64,000 bases of DNA from Alitta virens. Lineage: Eukaryota > Annelida > Polychaeta > Phyllodocida > Nereididae. The position numbers were made by a program, and so were the translations under genes. Location: the NCBI GenBank assembly GCA_932294295.1, contig OW028584.1:11292407-11356406 (forward strand). Reading direction: 5' to 3'. The notes beneath the pieces were generated by a model. That model had not been told where the DNA came from, made no database searches, and saw nothing but the letters and a program-made list of their open reading frames with translations. This document shows, one piece after another, positions 25,501 to 34,410 of the stretch. Numbering within the stretch: position 1 is the first letter of the stretch; the number at the start of each line of letters is the position of its first letter.

Positions 25501-26456
25501 AATGATAATGAACTCAAGATTGACTGGACATTTCGACTGGATTAAAATGTCGACAAATGTACAGTTAGTTTCATAAAAAACGGTCGACTCTAGACGGCTG
25601 TAGCGACCTATACCTGACTGTGATCTGAACACGCTAAAGCCAGCTGCTTCTGTCCACTTCTATAGCTAATACTCAGCTTACTTTCATCACTAGAAAGGTG
25701 TTAACATTGGCAAATGTTAGAAATTAATATCATAAATATATACTTTTAGATCCGGTTTTGAGTAGCCAGCACTTATAGATTTGGCTAGACTGTTTTGAAT
25801 GAAACTAACTGTATAACTTACAATTATATATTAAAGTACATGTTAAACCAGGTTAGGAACACCAACAGATCTTTTCAACAAAATCAACTTTTTGAGAACG
25901 AAATTTACTGAAAGTTCTCTCTAATTAGGTGCACAAAGCTGAAACTGAATGAATTATTGGTTGTTTCAAACATTCACAACCCAAATGTACCAATTACGGT
26001 TTCTTTTTTCCTTTTAACAAGTTTGAATAAATTGGGTTTTGCAGTTAAACATTCGCGATGAATGAATAACTTCATTTCCAGCAGTTGCATCATCAGTAAT
26101 TGCTGCGAAACTGTGACACTGTACTAACAGAACAAACTTGCACACAGCGAATATTTGTAATATATTAAGGACCATTAACATGTTTCCACCTAAAAAAGAC
26201 TTACTTCCTTGGCCATATGTTGGCACCCTGTTGTAAAAATTGATGATCTTGAAAATGTCTAACACTTCATACATGTGCCCATCGAATTTTGTGCACCCTA
26301 GAAGTCTCCTACTATCTAAAAGCTTGGACTAAGCTAAAAGTAACAAAATATCATATCGATTCGTAAGATTGTAAATCAATTCTACTTACACGAGGCGTAG
26401 TCCTGGAGTTTCTGAAACTCCTCCGGACTCAGCTTCTCCCAGTTTAAAACCGACAT
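1479..26456 (-). CDS. DGKB: Type I diacylglycerol kinase (DGKB-like), first two coding exons, gene continues beyond the left edge
   Basis: The gene encodes a lipid kinase that phosphorylates diacylglycerol to phosphatidic acid, ending DAG/PKC signalling at membranes. Only the N-terminal 47 residues are here: exon 1 (26390-26456) and exon 2 (1479-1555), joined across a 24,834-bp intron with matching phase (1 nt + 2 nt make a Tyr codon). The joined peptide contains [16 protein letters not shown], then [20 protein letters not shown]. From memory of the family this matches the N-terminal recoverin-homology domain of animal DGK alpha/beta/gamma, with beta the closest ([10 protein letters not shown], then KYNPE). 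The EF hands, C1 domains and catalytic domain must lie left of position 1. The start is supported because it leaves nine residues before the SPEEF motif, much like the vertebrate proteins. Orthology to beta rather than a single invertebrate type I gene is inferred. Confidence 0.9.
2121..2296 (-). mobile_element. SINE family A copy
   Basis: The tRNA-like head has an A box (TAGCTC...) and a B box (seen as GGGAATTGAACCC on the plus strand). A conserved body follows, and the end reads GGACGTAAAGCCCTAA in element orientation. A TG run adjoins the end. Confidence 0.8.
2814..3110 (+). mobile_element. M2 MITE, 3' end lost
   Basis: The left end CAGTTAGTTTCAT follows TA. The inner GATCTAAAAGTA and ACATTTACCAAGG segments are shared with other copies; no right end was found. 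Confidence 0.65.
3265..3550 (-). mobile_element. SINE family B copy
   Basis: The tRNA-like head is at 3480-3545 (TGGTTAAAGC, then a degraded B box). The body follows with the family's GAGACGTTAAAT and GAGGCAAGTAAAAGA segments in degraded form. Confidence 0.65.
3978..4270 (+). mobile_element. SINE family B copy
   Basis: Head GAGTGGCCTAGTGGTTATGG, then the family body (CTTCATCTCAGCTGGAT, GAGACATTAAAT). It ends in a C run and a CTCATC segment. Confidence 0.7.
5114..5410 (+). mobile_element. M1 MITE, full copy
   Basis: Ends GTGGATTTTCAC and GTGAAAAGACTC are imperfect inverted repeats flanked by TA. The inner segment is shared with copies at 26.9 and 48.1 kb. Confidence 0.8.
5480..5822 (+). mobile_element. 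SINE family B copy with TATC tail
   Basis: B box GGGTTCAATCCC, the family body, and an end of GAGGGCTGCACTTTTCATAT followed by a (TATC)-type run. Confidence 0.75.
5826..6090 (+). mobile_element. M2 MITE, 3' end lost
   Basis: Left end CAGTTAGTTTCAT, then GTCGACTCTAG and GACCTGTACCTGGCTGT. The right end is not intact. Confidence 0.7.
7013..7190 (+). mobile_element. SINE family A copy
   Basis: Nearly full length: head GGCCTAGCTCAGTGGTAGCG, body, and a GGACGTAAAGCCCTGAT end. Intronic. Confidence 0.8.
8013..8300 (+). mobile_element. SINE family B copy with TATC tail, best preserved
   Basis: Head CTGGGTGGTCTAGTGGTAAA, B box GGGTTCAATCCC, body with GGATGAGACGTTAA and GAGGCAAGTAAAG, and an end of GGGCTGCACTCCCCATATC plus TATC units. 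Confidence 0.85.
8700..8925 (+). mobile_element. M1 MITE, 5' truncated
   Basis: It matches the inner and right parts of the full copies (CCTAGCAGCA, GTCTGAAAAGCAAAA, GTGAAAAGACT). Confidence 0.7.
8935..9082 (+). mobile_element. LINE 3' UTR fragment
   Basis: A T-rich run is followed by GGTAAATACA and a (TTATTC) type short tandem tail. No coding part remains. Confidence 0.4.
9236..9396 (+). mobile_element. SINE family B copy with LINE-like tail, 5' truncated
   Basis: It starts in the GAGGCAAGTAAAAGA part of the body and ends with GCTTCAGACCCAGTAGCA and GAGACATTGA. Confidence 0.75.
9876..10198. mobile_element. hAT-like MITE, 323 bp, with perfect 8-bp target duplication
   Basis: AAGAGCAC occurs immediately on both sides (9868-9875 and 10199-10206). 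The ends CAGGGGCGTAGAT / CATGGGCGTCGAT are inverted repeats. A 15-C run lies at 9936-9950. Confidence 0.85.
10338..10850. mobile_element. Two SINE family B copies facing each other
   Basis: A plus-strand copy (10338-10570) is followed by a minus-strand copy (about 10590-10850). Together they form a long imperfect inverted repeat. Confidence 0.65.
11001..11030. repeat. CAG run in DGKB-like intron 1
   Basis: Eight CAG units, then AAG and CAG. Confidence 0.9.
11405..11672 (+). mobile_element. LINE 3' end
   Basis: It has the remnant of a reverse-transcriptase C-terminal motif ([11 protein letters not shown], reached by a frameshift), then an AT-rich 3' UTR and an AATA repeat tail. Confidence 0.5.
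11957..12180. mobile_element. M5-related element
   Basis: It shares a long block with 27975-28050 (ACTCCACCACGTGA, CTTTTCTATTGTTCTTTTGT, GGGATATAACCAA). Confidence 0.6.
12306..12540 (-). mobile_element. Third tRNA-headed SINE type
   Basis: The minus-strand head GTGGCCTAGGTGACAGAGCA has B box GGGTTCAAACCC (seen in reverse at 12480-12492). The 73-codon frame over it is not a gene. Confidence 0.5.
13409..13843 (+). mobile_element. M3 foldback MITE with internal insertion
   Basis: The outer end CAGCAAAATTGATAGAGTTG is at 13409 and the matching end at 13843, flanked by TA. The inner hairpin (GGAAGCTAAACTCC ... GAGTTTAGCTTC) lies at 13690-13803. The stretch 13450-13680 is foreign to other copies. 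Confidence 0.65.
14280..14830 (-). repeat. Dispersed repeat D1, copy 1, split by a SINE A
   Basis: On the minus strand it matches 35220-35535: GCATGGAGAAGCACA-like start, GTACAAATTAAGTTTCCT, AAGCAGCAGAAATTACAATG. Two overlapping frames stay open in part of both copies. Confidence 0.6.
14632..14745 (-). mobile_element. SINE family A copy, head missing
   Basis: Only the body and 3' end are present, inserted inside dispersed repeat D1. The D1 copy at 35.2 kb shows the uninterrupted sequence. Confidence 0.75.
14979..15060 (+). mobile_element. M2 MITE, internally deleted (82 bp)
   Basis: Both ends are intact (CAGTTAGTTTC and ATGAAACTAACTG) with TA on each side. Only about 55 bp remain between them. 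Confidence 0.75.
15767..15880. mobile_element. Degraded M4-like element
   Basis: It shares AAATGTGCCA, TTTTCCATGAGAAGGATAAA and TTGGCCATGTA with M4. Confidence 0.55.
15905..16045 (-). mobile_element. SINE family B fragment
   Basis: Body only, in reverse: GTTACACATTTACCCC, then CTCAGCATAGACACTGAGTA. Confidence 0.65.
16424..16447. repeat. CTG run in DGKB-like intron 1
   Basis: Eight CTG units within a less AT-rich segment (16200-16560) with a 105-codon minus-strand frame of no recognised family. Confidence 0.9.
19258..19450 (+). mobile_element. M3 foldback MITE, best copy
   Basis: CAGCCA...TGGCTG ends, TA on both sides. Almost the whole element is an inverted repeat, and it includes one perfect CRE at 19386-19393. 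Confidence 0.8.
20278..20350 (-). mobile_element. SINE head fragment
   Basis: Only the tRNA-like part remains (minus-strand GGTCTAGTGGTTAAGGCTCA, and a B box ending in TTCGATTC). Confidence 0.55.
20745..21020 (+). mobile_element. SINE family B copy with LINE-like tail
   Basis: B box GAGTTCGATCCCC, then the body. The tail is GCTTCAGACCCAGTAGCATT, then GAGACATTGACA. Confidence 0.75.
22150..22445 (+). mobile_element. SINE family B copy with LINE-like tail
   Basis: Head, B box GAGTTCGATCCC, full body, and the CTCATCATTACGTCTGCCTC tail are present. Confidence 0.8.
23078..23391 (+). mobile_element. M2 MITE, diverged full copy
   Basis: Both ends are recognisable though mutated (AGTTAGTTACAT and ATGAAGCCAACTG). 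This explains the 124-codon frame on the other strand. Confidence 0.7.
23723..23926 (-). other. 67-codon open frame downstream of the intronic TATA cluster
   Basis: The frame starts 40 nt downstream of the TATA-like box. It encodes a Cys-rich start, two polyalanine stretches (from the CTG and CAG runs) and a His/Pro segment. No family is recognised and no strong splice donor follows. It may be the 5' part of an alternative first exon or simply a chance frame over triplet repeats. Confidence 0.2.
23782..23871. repeat. Paired CTG and CAG runs
   Basis: Five CTG units (23782-23796) and five CAG units (23857-23871) lie 60 bp apart. They are exact reverse complements and would form a 15-bp stem in RNA from either strand. 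Confidence 0.8.
23966..24037 (-). promoter_or_regulatory. Candidate alternative promoter in DGKB-like intron 1 (TATA, MEF2, CRE)
   Basis: Read on the minus strand, the order is CRE TGACGTCA (24030-24037), a perfect MEF2 consensus CTATTTTTAG (23985-23994), then CTATAAATAG (23966-23975), which is both a TATA box and MEF2-like. It lies in the same orientation as the kinase gene, 22 kb upstream of exon 2, in DNA less AT-rich than its surroundings. It could drive an alternative 5' end of the kinase or a separate RNA. The motifs are seen; the function is inferred. Confidence 0.45.
24106..24122. repeat. 17-C homopolymer
   Basis: It lies about 70 bp from the intronic CRE. Length may be a sequencing estimate. 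Confidence 0.9.
25562..25811 (+). mobile_element. M2 MITE, full copy (250 bp)
   Basis: Perfect 13-bp inverted ends (CAGTTAGTTTCAT), flanked by TA: the Tc1/mariner-type target pattern. Confidence 0.85.
26390..26456 (-). CDS. DGKB: DGKB-like coding exon 1
   Basis: The exon opens with the start codon at 26454-26456 and encodes 22 residues, beginning [14 protein letters not shown], plus one nucleotide of the next codon. The donor is a consensus GTAAGT at 26384-26389. No convincing polypyrimidine-AG acceptor lies just upstream of the ATG, so this is probably a true first exon with its promoter adjacent. A weak acceptor (TTCAG about 30 nt upstream) leaves open a spliced 5' leader. Confidence 0.9.
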
Positions 26457-26473
26457 TCTGCGGCTGTCGTCCG

Positions 26474-26723
26474 ATTGGCTGACTGAAGTCAGGTGACCCT
26501 TTGTTACTTCCTTTACAGCCTCATTGTGGTTTCCCATTGGTCGATAGCATTGTTTAACGATTGGGTTTTTTTCTGCAGCGTTAAATCTTCATTCATCACA
26601 TCAGAGCTCATGATAATCATTCATAGGGTAAAGGGAACGATTTGACAATTTCAAAGAGAGGCACAATGGTGCTGCTATTGTCTTGACAACAATGATGACG
26701 TCATGGCTTTTTGTGTGACGTCA
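26474..26723 (-). promoter_or_regulatory. Proximal promoter-like segment of the DGKB-like gene
   Basis: Within 270 bp upstream of the start codon there are three CCAAT boxes in gene orientation (seen as ATTGG at 26474-26478, 26536-26540 and 26560-26564) and two perfect CRE octamers TGACGTCA (26696-26703 and 26716-26723), spaced 20 bp start to start. No TATA box is evident. This is the usual layout of a CREB/NF-Y type TATA-less promoter; binding is inferred, not shown. Confidence 0.55.
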
Positions 26724-26906
26724 CTTTTGTGTCCACCACAGTTCTTATCTGTTCTTCCAGGAATCACAGAAGCTCATCTCCTGAAAGAAAAGAGAAAAAT
26801 ATCAATATAAAATATCAATATATTACACAATTTCATATTTTAAGTTCAGTTTTTGTCAGGAAGCAACTGACAGTCAAGGCTGCTAGTCCCTACGTTTTAA
26901 GCAATA

Positions 26907-27221
26907 GAGTCTTTTCACTGAAGAGCCCTGAGTTCAGCAAGACATAAGTCCTTCCTCTCCTCTTATTACTCCCTTTGCTTTTCAGACATAGAAGATAATC
27001 ACTGACTTATTCATAAATATAACTTTCTTAGAAAAAATAACAAAAATCAACTGAATGATAAGGTGTCAAACATACATTAAAATGCACTAAAAATACTGCT
27101 GCTAGGATGCACTTTGCTTCAGCCAATCACAGCCAAGGGCGGGAACTTTTTCAGCCAATAGAATTGCAGTATTCTCATAGCCACCTGGTGGAAATATAGA
27201 GAACCTTCTGTGAAAATCCAC
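26907..27221 (-). mobile_element. M1 MITE upstream of the DGKB-like promoter
   Basis: Full copy in reverse orientation, flanked by TA on both sides. It lies about 450 bp upstream of the kinase start codon. Confidence 0.8.
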
Positions 27222-27799
27222 TATTGACTCCATGTCTTAGAGCGTTCATAAAACTTTCTTTAAAACAACCATATTAATGTTGATATATATCAGAAAAACT
27301 AACGCAAGCAAGTACACGTACAACCAAGGTACAACCCCAATCGAACTACAACTAAAATGTTCTGTACAATGTTTTGCATAATTAAATGTTGTATGGTAGT
27401 CATGTGCCTTTTCAAAATTATAGGTCATACAAATTATTATCATTGTAATAATTACGTAGAATCACTCTTCAATTTTCCCTTAATTCTAAAAGCATGACGT
27501 CACAGTTTTCTCCTGTGTTTTCACTATAAATTACATGTTTCATTTTCTAACCAAACAAAACAATACTCCAGCAAACAAGCTAGCATTGTAAAAACCTTTC
27601 TGACATAACTAAGAATTAATCGAAACAGTTTAGCAGTTAACAGTTTGTTCGACTAAATCCCTCACAATGTCACGGACGAAGAAGAAAAGTTTGAAAGACT
27701 ATTTTCCATAATTATTACAATGATAATAAACACAAGTTACACGATATATTGACAATCCAGCGGAAGTCAGAACAGTTATATCCCAAACAAGAAGGAGTT

Positions 27800-28250
27800 A
27801 ACTGAAAGTTTTGTTGGTTATATATATCCTAACTCCATTAGGTATATTTACTAATTCGTTTGTTTTGTTTTAATGCCTTTATTACGGAAGAGAAGTTCAG
27901 TTTGCACTCAGGAGGGGGTTTACTAACATATTCGTCGCTCAGATCAATAGGAAATGGTATAAGTGGAATATAACTATCACTTATACTCCACCACGTGACC
28001 TTTTCTATTGTTCTTTTGTGGGATATAACCAAAGAATATGTTAGTTAACTCCTTCCTGAGTGCAAACTGAACTGTTATGAGTAATATTGGCATTAAAACA
28101 AAACAATCAAACAAATTAGTAAACGTGCCTAATGGAGTATAAGCTAGTTATATCCCTCATAGTCAGGACTATTGTGAGTCGGGATATAACCAAGAAAAAT
28201 GTCAGTTAACTCCCTCCTATGCGGGATATAACTAATATTTACACTTGCTA
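27800..28250. mobile_element. M5 large foldback element
   Basis: Left arm about 27836-27917 and right arm about 28054-28140 are long inverted repeats (TTCAGTTTGCACTCAGGAGG against its complement). Copies of GGGATATAACCAA-type ends lie on both sides. Confidence 0.7.
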
Positions 28251-28254
28251 ACCT

Positions 28255-29360
28255 GATGCACCTGAAAACCTGGTAAGTATACAGGTATATTTCCTATCAA
28301 AGTAGTTCAGTGCTTGGTCAGAGGTCGTGAGTTCAAGACCCCCAGAACAGGCCAGGTCAGAGCCAGTAACACATGTTAGCATACAAGTTTAAAATGAATT
28401 GCACTGAGATTTCACTTTACATGCTGTTGTGAAAGCCCGCATTTTACATGTAATCAATCTATGGGAAAGAAGTTCTCTCGGGAAAACTGCACTATAGGAA
28501 TAAACCTCACTTGATTTTCACTCCTTGTGTGATGAATAAAATATACATATTTTAAATATGGATAAAGGGGATACCCTTACCATTTAAGACCACCCTTAGT
28601 GTGGGATAAATTGATCTTTATGGTGAGGTTTTTTTAATTATTAGGCAAATAATAGACTGCACTGGCCAAAAGTAAAATGTAGTTGGGTTCAATAACTAGT
28701 GGTCTTAATAGTGAGGTGGAGTTCTATAATACCCCATTGTTTCTTTGAGGGATCAAAACTCGTAACAACAAATATAAATGTCTAAAAATCAGCATGGATT
28801 CAAGTAAATTGCACCTAGGAGCCAAAAATAGTCAAGGATAGCACATCTATGGCCTCAATGGTACTCGACAGTGTGTGAGAACATTCAATGAAGAACACAA
28901 ATGTTGCGGAGGCTGTGTCCAATACAGCGGATCTCGACAGATACAACAAGTTACTTTAACGATCGTTGATCACACGCTGACTGCTGACTCGAGATCTAGG
29001 TGCATTTTTGTGGGTGGATGCTGGAGTGCAGAATGATGACGAAACACTCGCTTTTGGAAAAAAACCACCAAAAAAAACCACATTTATAGGTTTTCTGCGG
29101 TTGCCACTTCAGGTCCATATCGTGAAAAAGATTTCCATCTTTGTTACAGTAAAACCTTTTGAAAGTGGTTGACTTCATGTAATTATTCGATTCTACCCGA
29201 AGGGCTCCATAACATATTTTTAATTTAAACTTCTCATGTGTACAATATTACTGTGAGATGTATGGCAATAAACAATAAACAATAAAAAAATAAAATAAAA
29301 ATTCTTCCGAGTCCACACCTATCCATTTCCGCATACCTATATACCTCTAGATATCTATTG
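28255..29360. other. Intergenic stretch without recognised genes
   Basis: AT-rich. There is a possible tRNA-like B box fragment near 28335 (GAGTTCAAGACCC) and a CAATAAA-type tail at 29265-29305. Confidence 0.5.
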
Positions 29361-29367
29361 GATGGAG

Positions 29368-29522
29368 TTATAGCCAATTCCATGGACTTGGAAACTAATC
29401 ACATAGAACTGGAAGCTAAATTCCAGAGGAAGTCATGAATGTGAATCCAGGATTTCCATTGATGACGTCATCTGGAGTTTTGTTTCCAAGTCTATGAGAT
29501 TGTTTTCCAAGGCTAAACAATG
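29368..29522 (+). mobile_element. M3 foldback MITE, diverged
   Basis: The AGCCAATTCCATGGACTTGG end and the inner hairpin with TGACGTCA (29463-29470) are present. Confidence 0.6.
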
Positions 29523-29757
29523 GTTTCTGAATTCCAGTGATGTTGAATTTTATCAATCAATTAATAATATTATTACTCTTATTGCAGTTTCCATCGGATT
29601 GTATTTATTTCGCATAGTGTAAAGTATATTCAATACGACCATGAATACATACCATGACGCGGTTACGGTACATTTCATTTTTTTATACTCTGAGGGATGT
29701 GCGCAAGCTTACCGAAAGCTATTTGAAGTGCATGATCTAACTAGTTACAGCCAAATT

Positions 29758-29935
29758 CATAGAGTTGGAAACCAATCTCATAGGTTTGATGCTGTCATGC
29801 AAATGTGGGACAGCCACTGGGACTATTATTGGCTGAGGGACTGCTTTAACCAATGGGAGTCCTGGATTCACATGACATCATCTGGAGTTCAGCTTGCAAG
29901 TCCAAGAGCTTGGTTTCCAACTCTATGAACTGAAT
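29758..29935 (+). mobile_element. M3 foldback MITE
   Basis: CAGCCAAATTCATAGAGTTG end. The inner hairpin has CCAATGGGAGTCCTGGATTC. The CRE is mutated to TGACATCA. Confidence 0.7.
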
Positions 29936-30069
29936 CAGGACTGGTGCCATCTCAGACTTAGTGTTGCAGATGAGTGGCCCAGTGGCCTGGCCTAGTCAGC
30001 TAGGTCTTGTATTCTATTCCTACATTCAGCTTAATCTATAAAATTAGTCAACCAGATTTGAATATGTAC

Positions 30070-30380
30070 CATGCACATTGGCGTGTTTGGCCCAAAGGTA
30101 TTTTGAAAATACCCTTGAAAACAAGCAAAATCGGACCAAAATTGGAACAATTTCTTGCAATTCTTGTGAAAATTGATGTTCTAAAAATGTATGAAGATGC
30201 ATATTTCTCTTCTTCTCTTTTTAAACTTTTTTTCAGACTGTATCTTAATGCGAAAAATGTGGTTTGCACAAAGCGTGCACGGGCATGATCTGCATTTTCC
30301 GCGTTCTCTGGGCTCGCTATTATTGATTCCTCGATTTGGCTTGTCAGTGGCCTTAACAAATTTCTAAATACGCCACTGAC
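30070..30380. mobile_element. Probable DNA-transposon remnant
   Basis: The right end AAATACGCCACTGAC is the family end also seen at 41585; the left end TTGGCGTGTTTGG is a diverged partner. It explains the 120-codon minus-strand frame. Confidence 0.4.
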
Positions 30381-31429
30381 CTTGTATAAGGTGACTAAGA
30401 AATTAATCATTATGAATAATGCTATACAATGGTTATTTCAAGACCCTGTAAAACGTGTAAAATGATCTATAAACTTAACTACTTTTAACACTGTTTAAAA
30501 TGACGTTCTAGTCTAAAACGATTTTCAGTGTTCCTGGTGGCAATGGCTTAATTTGTAAATGCTTCAATTTCACTGGGAAGCATGCATTGCACGAAGGCCT
30601 TCTTCCCATGCAATGCCCATGCAATGCCATGCATGCACTGCCAAACATCTTGCACAAACAGTCAGTTTGCAGTAAGCCCAGGGCTGCCTGCTACAAACTA
30701 TTAGTGAGCTTGGCCAACTCGATTGGTTGCACAGTTAGCAATTGCAACCGATGTTTACAGGCCAAATACCCAGGAGAGGAGGCAAGCCTCAGGATGGATA
30801 ACTTATGGCCTGTTCAACTCTGGCCACCTGTACAAATGATAGGGTGCAGCTTGGCCAGGGTCATCATTTAGCATGCCAGCCATTGCCAGGGATATATAGA
30901 TACTAAATATAGCAGAAATACACTATCCAACTTAAGTGAGAAGGTCCCTGTTCTAAATTGCTAGTACATTGTAATAAAGTTCTTCAATTTGACATAAGAG
31001 TTTTGCATACAGCAGAAAATTCAAGAACCAACAACATTGTGTCCACCCCAGTTTGACATAAGCATAAGTTTGTGATGGTCTGCAGCGCCAAATATTTTTT
31101 TAATTAATGTGTCATCTCATCATTATGTCTGCCTCTGCCAGCTAGTCATCTGAAGCTTATCCAGCTTCAGACTAAGTAGCACTGAGACACTGACAAAATG
31201 AATTAAAATTTACAAGATAAAATAACAACCCATAACATGCATTAGAAGACATTTTATCGATTCTTACGCTGAAGTTTGCCTTATCAAAAATTGCTACATC
31301 TGTGATCAAAATTGCTCCACTGAAAAGTTCTTGCCAAATGTCACTAGTTTATCATGATGTATTTCAAAATTGTATGTGCATATCATTCCATCAATCCAAA
31401 TTTAAGCTATTTCCGAAATAATCATATAC

Positions 31430-31566
31430 GACAATATGTCGAAATTATACGGTTGCCCCTCAGAAGCGACACATAATTGTCCGAGAGGGGTCTACTCGCC
31501 TCTTTTGTAACTGACTTTCCCCATGGGGCTAATAAATTCTTTATCATCATTGTCATAGCTAGGCAA
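31430..31566 (+). mobile_element. LINE 3' fragment
   Basis: It ends CCCCATGGGGCTAATAAATTC then TTTATCATCATTGTCAT, a CR1/L2-style end. Confidence 0.4.
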
Positions 31567-32268
31567 AACAAAATAACACAACTATGGCAGGATCCACAAA
31601 AAAGGTAGTCTGAATGGCAAGGTGGTCGTAACAGCGAGGGCGGTCCCACTGCTGGGTCCCCGGTCTATTGGGTAAATACTGAGCAAATACAGAGTCCCAC
31701 TGCTGGAAAATTATATTGATAATGCAATAGAGTTTTGCAATCAGCTAGCCCATCTAATATGCACTGTCATATCTATATGCAAATAGGTCTGTATTATTGT
31801 ATTATCATCATCCCATGGAACAGGGCAACCATAGCAACAATGGTTGGGGGTAAATAATGATAGAACCAGCTGCTAAATTGAATTATTAAATGACCATAAT
31901 ATGAGCATTCATAAATACACAGTATTCAACTTAAGTGGAACAGTGCACCTCTATGAAATACTGAAAATATGGTCAAGAATGAAAACTTCTTATAGTTGGC
32001 TATGTTTGGTATAGATCTACTACATTTGGAACATCTCCAAAATGCAGAACCATTTGACAGTATTTACCCTTTAAATGGTCGATTTATTTTCAATTTTGTA
32101 GAATTATTTAGCTTCAATTATATATATTCAATCATATATATTCATAATTGTAACATCAGTCAGGAGGATATTCAAATGGACTTGGAAGTAGACCGAAACA
32201 TTGCTGTCATATTGCAAGAAAATGCCGCTTGGCTGACGTTGTTAGTTAGCTTGTCAGACTAACTTGAA

Positions 32269-32820
32269 AGCTAAACTTCAGAGGATGTTGTGTGAATCGA
32301 TGAGTCCCATCGGCTAAGGTGGTCACTCAGAGGATGTCATGTGAATCGACGACTCCCATTGGCTGAGTTGGTCACTCAGAGGACGTCATGTGAATCAATG
32401 ACTCCCATTGGCTATGGTGGTCACTCGGAGGATGTCATGTGAATCGACGACTCCCATTGGCTGAGGTGGTCACTCAGAGGACCTCATGTGAATCAATGAT
32501 TCCCATTAGCTAAGGTGGTCACTCAGAGGACGTCATGTGAATCGACGACTCTCATTGGCTGAGTTGGTCACTCAGAGGACGTCATGTGAATCAATGACTC
32601 CCATTGGCTGAGGTGGTCACTCAGAGGACGTCATGTGAATCAATGACTCCCGTTGGCTAAGGTGGTCACTCATAGGATGTCATGTGAATCGATGACTCCC
32701 ATTGGCTGAGTTGGTCACTCAGAGGACGTCATGTGAATCAATGACTCCCATTGGCTGAGGTGGTCACTCAGAGGATGTCATGTGAATCGATGAGTCCCAT
32801 TGGCTAAGGTGGTCACTCAG
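32269..32820. repeat. 49-bp minisatellite, about 11 units, derived from an M3 arm
   Basis: Units start every 49 bp from 32318 (GGTGGTCACTCAGAGGAT...), giving ten full units and a partial end. The segment before 32318 continues leftwards into M3 sequence (GACTAACTTGAAAGCTAAAC). The unit body GTCATGTGAATC...CCCATTGGCTGAGG is the M3 arm. Confidence 0.85.
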
Positions 32821-33856
32821 TTAATTTATGCAGGATTTAGAAATTATACAAGCACCAAGTGGGTCTGAATAAAGACATTTTATGAAATGTACTCAAGTTG
32901 GCAATGATTATATGATGATTTGTATTAATAAAATACCACTGAAGAGGCAATAGTTCGTAACATATTACTTCTTTCATACTGGCCAACTTCTGCCTCATCA
33001 TCAGCTGGCAGACCGTCTTTCTGCACTGCAGGCAGCCCCACCTAAATCACTCTAAATCCCAATTATTAACCAATATTTTCATTTTATTTTTTTGTAAATC
33101 ATATAAAGAAAATAATGTTTATTTGTTAGAAAAAAATAGACTTTGTTGGTAAAAAAAATAAAATAAAATAAAAGCTAGATAATTTTTATAAGTCATAAAA
33201 GCCTGAATGATTTTTGGTGTAACTGCAGGTTTTTATTATCGTTATCTTACCATAGTTTTATAGTCAATATAGTCTAATAGTCTACCCATAATAGTGACAC
33301 TATTCCATCGACATAATTGAGCATTGATATGTCTGTAATTTCCATCAATTTATCATTTTGTTTATGTACATTGTAGTTTATTTAATTCCTCATCATATTT
33401 CAAAAGCTGCTTACCAAACAGCCAATAATCATTTACAATATATAAACAACATATAAACACAAACAATATAATAGCATTGAAAATAGTGACAAAGTAAACA
33501 CAAGAGCATGATCATTACGATAATGCAACAGCTATGTCATGAGTATCAGAATTAATACGAATTGCACCCATAGGGACTCCAGAAGGACTGATTGTGGGTG
33601 ATTAATGGGGTTTATCAACTGGCAGAGAACAGTCAACTCCCTGAAAATCAATGACACAGCAGGGTGTGTCAACTCCCATAGGCAAGTCTCCACATGCCTT
33701 CCAATAACACAGTCTGCCTGTCGTCTGCTATTCTCTTTCCTTCTTATAATGTGTTACCATTTTTGGTAATAAGCAGTGCAGATATATTTTGTTTACTTAA
33801 TGAACCACAAAAAAAAAAAAAAAAATGCAGAAAAAATATTGTTCCTACAATCAATC

Positions 33857-34410
33857 AATCAATCTATCTATCTATCTATCGATCTATCGATATATCCAAC
33901 TATCTATCTAATATATCTATCCAACTATATCTATCTATCTATCTATCTTCCTATCTATCTATCTGTCTGTCTGTCTATCGATCTATCCAACTATCTAATA
34001 TATCTATCCAACTATATCTATCTATTTATCTATCTATCTAATATATCTATCCAACTCTATCTATCTATCTGTCTGTCTATCGATCTATCCAACTATCTAA
34101 TATATCCATCCAACTATATCTATCTATCTATCTATCTATCCAACTATCTAATATATCTATCCAACTATATCTATCTATTTATCGATCTATCCAACTATCT
34201 AATATATCTATCCAACTATATCTATCTATTTATCCAACTATCTAATATATCCATCCAACTATATCTATCCAACTATCTAATATATCTATCCAACTATATC
34301 TATCTATCTATCCAACTATCTAATTTCTATCCAACTATATCTATCCATCCAACTATCTAATATATCTGTCCAATTATATCTATCCATCTATCCAACTATC
34401 TATTTATCAT
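33857..34410. repeat. TATC microsatellite with higher-order units
   Basis: A (TATC)n array broken by a recurring CCAACTATCTAATATATC block. It creates open frames of up to 194 codons (Tyr/Leu/Ser/Ile only) that are not genes. Confidence 0.95.

Noticed and set aside
30048..30410. 120-codon minus-strand frame
   Set aside because: It lies within a DNA-transposon remnant with the CGCCACTGAC end; no domain recognised.
32269..32820. CRISPR-like array
   Set aside because: The 49-bp units are contiguous without unique spacers, and the DNA is animal; it is a minisatellite.
33694..34360. 115- and 194-codon open frames
   Set aside because: They are translations of the TATC array; only Tyr, Leu, Ser, Ile and a few others occur.
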